Assembly: GCA_029990175.1 (NCBI GenBank) | Contig: JARKIP010000028.1 | Location: 8,868,501 to 8,932,500 of the forward strand | Source of the DNA: Petunia secreta | Taxonomy: Eukaryota; Streptophyta; Magnoliopsida; Solanales; Solanaceae | Length of the DNA stretch: 64,000 nt | Reading direction: 5' to 3' | In this document: in pieces, positions 59,113 through 64,000 of the stretch | How the letters are laid out: each line of letters starts with the position of its first letter | Numbering within the stretch: position 1 is the first letter of the stretch | The notes under the pieces: generated by a model | Seen by the model: the letters and a program-made list of their open reading frames with translations, nothing else | Databases searched by the model: none | What the model was told of the DNA's origin: nothing | Program-made: the position numbers and the translations under genes

Positions 59113-60310
59113 TCAAACATGATCTTGAGGAATAATATTGTTGGAGTCATTGTTTTTCTTGGCAAGATTGTGCTTATTGTTGTGCATCCAAACTTTAAGT
59201 ACTCTTCTTTTAACTCCAACTTCTTGACAGAATTGTTGCACCACTGCTTCCTCTTGTTTTTGTATTTTCCACCCAACTTTTTCAGCAAAATTCAGCATTT
59301 TCTCCTTTTGTTCTTGTGTAAACTTTGTTCTAAACCTTTTCTTAACATTCTGATGATGATGATGAATTGGTCTAGCCATAGCCATAGCCATAACCCCACC
59401 ATTTCCAAGACCATCTTCATGTTCTTCTGACTCAGAATTAGGAAGTGACCCCATATTATAAGACATTATCATCTGATGTGGTGCTGGTCTAGAAGGGATT
59501 ATAGTACCAAATGGTTCAGCTCCTAAAAGACTCTTGTGATGGTGTGATCCCAAGTATACTTTTTTTCCTACCCTATTAAGATGATAGTAATCACAAGGGG
59601 AAGGTAGTGCTTGTTGTTGAAGAAGTTGCTGTTCACCTTCTATCTCTTTTCTATGGAAATTTCTATGACAATTGCAAGCTGAACAAATGAGTGCTTCAAG
59701 TGTACCTTCTTCACCACTTGGCATGAACTCACCACAACCATCAGTTGCATTACCACCCATGGTTGCTGCATGGTTCTTGAGACATTCTTTGTACCTGTTG
59801 AGATAATATATTTAAAAGAGTATTACTTTTGGAGGTCTAAAATTTTTAGATGAAATAATTATATATTAATATTAACATGGCATCGGAACAAACAGAATGT
59901 CTTTGCCGACTCTCCTTTACCAAAGAATTACTATATAATATACCGTTGAGTCTCCTATCGAACTTTTTCATTCCCTTAATAAAATTTCTGTGTCCGCTAC
60001 TATTTAAAGAGCATGTTGAGATAGTATAATTAAATGTGGTAGCTTTTAAATGAGAGAATATAACAATTCAACAGTACCTGACCATCTTCTTGTAAGGTAG
60101 ATGATGATCTGATGCTACTGGTGCTGCATCAATGGGAGGGCCATTCATGGAAGGTGGTGCTACTGAAGAAGGTATAATGTGATTAGTATTACTGTTGGGT
60201 GGTGTAGGATCATGATGTATAATGTGGCCATGACCATGTTGATGTACTCCTCCAACATATGTGCTGTTAATTGGTAGTGGCATTTCCTCTTCTTGATTTG
60301 GAAGTTCCAT
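59113..60310 (-). CDS. Zinc-finger homeodomain (ZF-HD) transcription factor, 2 exons
   Basis: ZF-HD proteins are plant nuclear transcription factors that dimerise through the zinc finger and bind DNA through the homeodomain. Exon 1 is 60310-60078 and exon 2 is 59794-59113; the 283-bp GT-AG intron splits an Arg codon, and the joined frame is 304 aa. The N-terminal third is His/Pro/Asn-rich. The ZF-HD dimerisation domain lies at about residues 77-128 (VRYKECLKNHAATMGG ... CSACNCHRNFHRKE), with the intron exactly at its start. A His-rich linker precedes the homeodomain at about 229-290 (KKRFRTKFTQEQKEKM ... VLKVWMHNNKHN). Both domains are complete. It belongs to the ZHD family, but I cannot assign a member number. 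Confidence 0.95.
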
Positions 60311-61400
60311 TTCTAACCTCTTTAAAATTAACTTATATCCTACTCACTCTATTTTTCTTTAATGTTTTTGTTGAAATCAAAAGGGTAAGAGACAGGTAGG
60401 AACTTGATAAGTTAGAAGCTAACTAGACTAAATGATTAGATTGTAACTAGTGGCTGACTTCAACACAAGAACCTACGAAATCCTCACAATTGTCCACTCT
60501 TTTTGAAACAAGAAGCCTACACAACTAGGAAATGACTCAAAATTCTTGACTCCACTCCCTCCTTCCTAGCATTCATCATCAGCATAATTAATTGCTCACT
60601 AATTCATTATGAAAATGAAGAACAATGAAAGCTAATTTTTGGAGTACTAGGATCATTTTTATGAGTTTATGTACTTAAGCTTTGATTATTTTGACTTTTC
60701 TGAAAACAAGAGAAGTTCCAGAAGATGAATAATGAACAAAAATGAGCAAGTGAAGTGTATTTTTGAAAGTGAAGCAGAAAGAGGAAGGGTCAAACACTTG
60801 TTAAAACTGTTCACCTGAAAAAGACAAAAATAGTTGAAAGAATTAGAACAGCAAATGAAGGAAAATGCAAGTCAAATGGCAAGAAAATATTAAAGCTAAG
60901 TACTAGTACTATACTATAGCAGTTTAATTAGTAAGTAATGTTCTGTTCTACTTAAATACAAATTGTATAGAGAAGAAGAGTGAAGGTGCAATATTAAAGA
61001 TAGTTACCCAATAGAGATATTTTAGCTTTTGAATTTAAGACAGCAGGTTCCTAAGCAAAAGACAAAACTGCAAAATGATCATATTGGAGTTAATTTGGAA
61101 TAATATTGTAATGTAGTAAGAAGTGAAAGAGATGATGAAGAAGATGAGATAGACAAAAAAGAAAGAAAGAAAGGAATGGGATGAAGAGACAAAGGGAAAG
61201 AGTGTTTTGTAGTGGGTTTTGCTAGTGAAGCACTAATACATAAGCTTATAGAAGTATAGTCATGAGGACCCAAAAAAGAGGGGAGAGAGACAGGAACAAA
61301 ATATGTAACAAACAAATTTCCTTTTCTTTCCTTTGTGCAAAGGATTAATTTTAATTTACAAGCATAGATCACTTACATTTTAATGACATTACTTATATGT
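60311..61400 (-). promoter_or_regulatory. Upstream region and probable leader of the ZF-HD gene
   Basis: Read on the minus strand, 61210-61096 is CT-rich (TTTCTTTCTTTC, TTCTTCATCATCTC), a common look for a plant 5' UTR or core promoter. AG acceptor-like sites closer to the ATG (for example near 60818) suggest a possible leader intron, which I cannot confirm. No clear TATA box was chosen and no coding sequence is seen. Confidence 0.4.
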
Positions 61401-61867
61401 TAATTACACATAAATTTGAGAATATGCTAAACACTAATTCATAACATAATATAATTGGCAATAAAACTGTTATCATAAGTTAAACTACATCGATTATGTA
61501 AATATTTTATACTGTCAATTTATATAACTGAAAGTCATTTTATTATGCATGTACCAAAGAATAATACAGTTTTTTTTTTTTTTTGGGGTTAGACAGAGGG
61601 AAGATTAATTATTTTTAAGAAAACAAATGAAAAGAAAAAAGTGGGGTGCTTGCTTAGCTTGCACTATCAGGCACCAAACTTACGCCAAATAGAGAGCAGT
61701 GTGTCAGAGAGTGAGAAGGATAAAGGAGGGGAAGAAAGACAGAGAATCCAATAAAGAATTTTTGGAAGAAAAAGAAAAGAAATTAACCTAATAAATTTTA
61801 CAGAAATAAACTGTTACAAGCAATCTCTTCCCCTTATCATATTTCTTTGTTTATTTCACCTCACTCT

Positions 61868-61903
<36 letters not shown>

Positions 61904-63570
61904 TTAATAAAAAACAGGTGTCTGACAGTAATATAAATTATATTTGCTTTGACATCAAATAAATTTAACAAAAGAGGGAAAGTGCTGCATATTTGGAATT
62001 GTTTTTTTTTTATGGCTCGAAAAATTTAGTTAAAATACTTGAAGGTATCATGTCAATCCCACCACATATGTTGTTTGAGTTTTTCTTCCCTATAATTCTG
62101 GAAATCATAACCCCTTTATTTCTCAATAGAGGGAAATAAATGGAGGGATAGAGAGTGATAATTTCCAAGACTAAGTTGAAGTAGGAAAAATGAAATACGT
62201 TGAACGTATATTGAGATGAATGGTGAAAGAAGCACATAAATCTAAACTACTAAATTAGGGCAAGCAAGAGGTGATGGTGGATATATATGTCTGTTTACCT
62301 CAAGATTGTACCCTTCAATTCTGTCCATATGGCATTTTACTTTGAGGTAGGTTTCAAAAACAAAAAGAGCTTACAACCAAACTATGTGTATAACAGAGTA
62401 TAATTTTTTAATGAAGGATGCTCAAGATGGTAAATTAAATAGCTCTGTTACTGGTCAGGAAAAGTCGTTTTTAAACTTTAAAGAGTGACGAAACCTTTCT
62501 TTAAATAATTTTATCATCTTGATTAAGAAAGAAATTGATGATAGGGTTGATAAGACCGTATTAATAGCAATCAAAGCAAATGGATGAAATATAAGCCTTT
62601 ATGTAGCTCATTAATTATGCCGCTCGTGATTTAGTTAAATAGCTTATTAATGTAAAACTACTTTCTTTAAGACTTACGTTGACCAGATATGCCCCACCCA
62701 TTGAAATTCATGTGAATCTTAAACATTAACACCCTATTTTAAAACCATGTATTTTATTCTTTTCTTATTCTATAAGATAGGAGTACTAAGTATCTAGAAT
62801 CTTGAAGCACTTAAACACAGAGTATTATATAAGTCACTTATTAACAGTGAAAATCAAAACAACTTTTCAATGTCATTAGTATAAAAATTAGTCATTTCAC
62901 GTGCATGAAATAAAGGTAGAATAATTAAACTTCCCCAACTTTTAAAAAGACCTTTAAAAACAATCATATCATCAACATCCTAAGTTTTAATTTGTTTTTA
63001 ACTTTACCCAATTTTATTACTAGTGTATCAACAGCGACTATAAAAAATGTAAGAAAAGAAATTAAATTGGTATGCAGCTTATTTATTTTAGCTCACTACT
63101 AAAAGTGAATAGCTAAGAGATTTTTCAAATTAATGAGTTTCATTTAATGTTTATTCAGCACAGTTCGCACACAGTTGTATTTTATTTATTCTTTAGTTCT
63201 GTAAAGACAAACCTACTCCGAAATAGCAATCTACCAATAAAGAATTTGGAGGGAAGATTTTATACACTTCCTCAATTAAAGGGTAAGCCAAGTGTTGAAC
63301 TTAATCATATAGAGGTTTTTTTAAAGCAAATACCACCCGTGTTTTGTGTATATTTATTAATAAAACAACCTAAAAATGGAAAGTACAAGTAAGAATGATC
63401 AGAGTTCATTGCAGTACTTCATAGAGGTAGTAGTAATATCTTTGAAGTTTTCTCATCTTTTTTTGTTCCTTTTCATGCAACAAAGTACAAACCAAATTGC
63501 ATTGAACAATTTTTGTTGGAATTAAAGCTTCCTAGCTACTTTTAACAAGAAATTAAAGGGAACTATAACA
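61401..63570. other. AT-rich intergenic DNA with T-runs
   Basis: A T-run of 15 or so lies at 61569 and one of 32 T at 61871-61902. No convincing gene was found; an 81-codon ORF at 63147-63392 has no recognised motif. Confidence 0.5.
61871..61902. repeat. Poly(T) tract, 32 bases
   Basis: An uninterrupted T-run follows CTCTCTC. It may be the tail of an old retroposon on the minus strand, but no body could be recognised. Confidence 0.9.
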
Positions 63571-63579
63571 AGTTAATTA

Positions 63580-63685
63580 AGTGGCGTCAATATTTTAAAA
63601 GGCGGGACGCAAGACGAGGCGTTTTATCTATAATGAGGCGAGGCATAAGTCCCGAAACGTGGGGCGTAAGTCCCATGGATCTTAT
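63580..63685. repeat. Short GC-richer repeat with GGCGTAAGTCCC units
   Basis: GAGGCGAGGCATAAGTCCCG and GGGGCGTAAGTCCC are imperfect repeats, bordered by AT-rich DNA. The unit is of a kind I associate with dispersed Solanaceae repeats. Its element type is unknown. Confidence 0.5.
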
Positions 63686-64000
63686 TTTTAATTAATTTTA
63701 AATTAATAAAATAGCATAATGAGCCAAAAAAATCAAAAGTACAAAAAAATTAAAAATAAGAAAAAAATTATAGAAACAAAAGATCAACCTTTTTAACAAT
63801 GGTAAGAAATTGAATAATGTTACAGTTTTTATGAGATACAAATAAACCATAAGGCTTTAACTTTTAAACAATTAAAAATAAAAATTTATTACTATAAAAA
63901 GTGAATAAACAATAAAAATTTATTATTATTATTATAATTTAAAATATTAATTCTTCATTGATAAATATAAATTTCTACTAAATTACAAAATAATTGAAGT
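63686..64000. other. AT-rich DNA at the window end
   Basis: The stretch is A/T-rich with TTATTATTATTA runs and no gene. Confidence 0.5.

Noticed and set aside
63147..63392. 81-codon ORF near the window end
   Set aside because: No motif, no neighbouring exon and AT-rich codons; no support for a gene.
1..64000. CRISPR arrays, bacterial operons, organellar insertions
   Set aside because: No regularly spaced identical repeats and no rRNA, plastid or mitochondrial gene segments were seen.

Overview
The window is nuclear DNA from a flowering plant, most likely a Solanaceae species and perhaps Nicotiana-like. The evidence is many-exon genes with GT-AG introns, plant CAND1, ClpX and zinc-finger-homeodomain genes, Tat-lineage Ty3/gypsy retrotransposons, a plant L1-type LINE with an RNase H domain, a TS-like SINE of the Solanaceae type, and several MITEs. 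About half of the window is transposon-derived. No CRISPR, operon or organellar feature was seen.

Layout. 1-5470: 3' part of Tat-lineage element 1 (integrase on +, a spliced gene on the minus strand, 3' LTR). 5607-6036: a Tourist-like MITE. 6287-18080 (minus): complete CAND1 gene, 28 coding exons giving 1218 aa, with a leader intron and TATA box up to about 20023. 20629-32015: complete young Tat-lineage element 2 with identical-length 563-bp LTRs, GTACT target duplications, a broken gag-pol on +, a tRNA-like sequence and an intact spliced minus-strand gene. 32888-40207: a decayed LINE interrupted by a second Tourist-like MITE. 40485-48552 (minus): complete mitochondrial-type CLPX gene, 15 exons giving 632 aa. 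48553-57710: dense non-coding repeats, with three related foldback-like elements, duplicated blocks, MITEs and an orphan terminal exon. 59113-60310 (minus): a ZF-HD homeobox gene, 2 exons giving 304 aa. 60311-64000: its upstream region and AT-rich intergenic DNA.

The three host genes are unrelated in function. CAND1 exchanges substrate receptors on cullin-RING ubiquitin ligases, CLPX is the unfoldase of the mitochondrial Clp protease, and the ZF-HD protein is a transcription factor.

The most unusual observation is the minus-strand gene carried by both Tat elements between the integrase and the 3' LTR. In both copies I could assemble it from exons with canonical splice sites. The three shared introns have the same phases (1, 1, 0), and a TATA-like box lies 140 bp or less upstream of each ATG. 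In element 2 the spliced frame is open for 917 codons, although gag-pol of the same element has at least seven lesions and its two LTRs differ at only 5 of 563 positions. Antisense extra ORFs are known in the Tat lineage; the shared multi-exon structure and the contrast with gag-pol are what deserve a second look. All splice models here were made by eye from the sequence.
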